Assembly (NCBI GenBank): GCA_913055875.1
Contig: CAJXJY010000002.1
Location: 186,001 to 250,000 of the forward strand
Length of the DNA: 64,000 nt
From: an uncultured Altererythrobacter sp.
GTDB lineage: Bacteria > Pseudomonadota > Alphaproteobacteria > Sphingomonadales > Sphingomonadaceae
Reading direction: 5' to 3'
Below, piece after piece: positions 63,628 to 64,000 of the stretch; position 1 is the first letter of the stretch; each line of letters starts with the position of its first letter. Both the position numbers and the translations under genes were made by a program. The notes beneath the pieces were generated by a model. It saw only the letters and a program-made list of their open reading frames with translations, ran no database searches and was not told the DNA's origin.

Positions 63628-63742
63628 GCTTCAGGACCGTGTAACAGGCGGTCCATGTCTCCGGGCAGGACCGGTTTCGAGCGGCCTGTGCGGCCTCGAT
63701 GATGCGCCGCGACACCACGGCCCCTTACAACCGGATTGGCGT

Positions 63743-64000
63743 ATGACCGGCCTCGCCCGGCAATTCTACGATCGCTGGCGGTTCAACTGGTTCCTCTATC
63801 CGGGGATTGCGGGTTATCGGGCGCCCGATTTCCTGACGCGCTATTACGAATGGCGCAAATCGCGCATGGGGCCGCTGCGCAAGCTCGCCAATGCGCTGGT
63901 GTACGGATATTTCTGGCTGTGGATTCCCCGGCGCGCCCGCAAGGTTGCGCGTCACTGGGACAAGGACGAGCAATGGGTCCGGCGTATCGTCCCGCTCGCG
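63743..64000 (+). CDS. Unrecognised gene, N-terminal 86 codons, cut by the window end
   Basis: Open reading frame from the ATG at 63743 (MTGLARQFYDRWRFNWFLYP) to the last base. It is basic and rich in Trp, Tyr and Arg (FLTRYYEWRKSRMG, YGYFWLWIPRRARKVARHWD) with no signal peptide. The aromatic-basic pattern could be a membrane-surface protein, but I do not recognise it. The 251-base gap before it contains no other gene, only a terminator. Confidence 0.55.
   Translation, partial: MTGLARQFYDRWRFNWFLYPGIAGYRAPDFLTRYYEWRKSRMGPLRKLANALVYGYFWLWIPRRARKVARHWDKDEQWVRRIVPLA

Overview
The window is a gene-dense, GC-rich chromosomal segment of an alphaproteobacterium, most likely order Sphingomonadales and probably the Erythrobacteraceae. 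The main reasons are gene order and regulatory sites. The order trpG-trpD-trpC-moaC-moeA-lexA-comEC/gltX-gltA fits that group. The lexA gene carries an alphaproteobacterial SOS box (GTTC-N7-GTTC). The complex I operon ends nuoN-birA-coaX-rnj-DUF1467. Short palindromic repeat families of the kind common in sphingomonads sit in the intergenic gaps. No rRNA, tRNA, insertion sequence, prophage or CRISPR array was seen. Family and lineage statements come from reading the sequence alone, without database searches.

Layout. 1-9.8 kb: the end of a tryptophan operon, molybdenum cofactor genes, lexA, the DNA-uptake channel comEC, glutamyl-tRNA synthetase and citrate synthase. 10-16.6 kb: a poorly characterised block with a histidine-kinase-like protein, an unknown protein, a nucleotidyltransferase-like membrane protein, an Hpt-like protein and a large membrane-anchored coiled-coil protein. 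Both the kinase-like and the Hpt-like protein have lost the phospho-accepting histidine. 16.6-38.0 kb: the complete nuoA-N operon on the minus strand, followed by birA, coaX, rnj (RNase J) and a DUF1467 gene. The nuo operon is interrupted at four junctions by eight small genes for secreted or membrane proteins, nearly all joined to their neighbours by overlapping stop and start codons. One of them starts with a diverged copy of the nuoI 5' end. Four palindromic repeats also sit inside the operon.

38-48.7 kb: accessory metabolism: an exported beta-propeller-like protein, a coniferyl-aldehyde-type dehydrogenase, an acetyl-CoA acetyltransferase, a secreted SH3 protein, a 2-hydroxyacid dehydrogenase next to an ammonium transporter, a cysteine-cluster protein, a lipase-like hydrolase, a flavin oxidoreductase and a methyltransferase with a lipoprotein signal. 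48.7-58 kb: a TPR protein with six near-identical 150-bp DNA repeats, then (reading against the strand) a peptidoglycan/translation operon, amidase-mrcA-prfB, extended by an outer-membrane barrel gene and an exported caspase-like protease. 58-64 kb: RNase E with a very large insertion in its S1 domain, a methyltransferase, a haloalkane dehalogenase, an ATP-grasp enzyme and an unrecognised gene cut by the window end.

The most unusual items are the caspase/barrel/TPR neighbourhood, the pseudo-phosphorelay pair, and the nuo operon acting as a landing platform for small exported proteins, including the nuoI 5' duplication.
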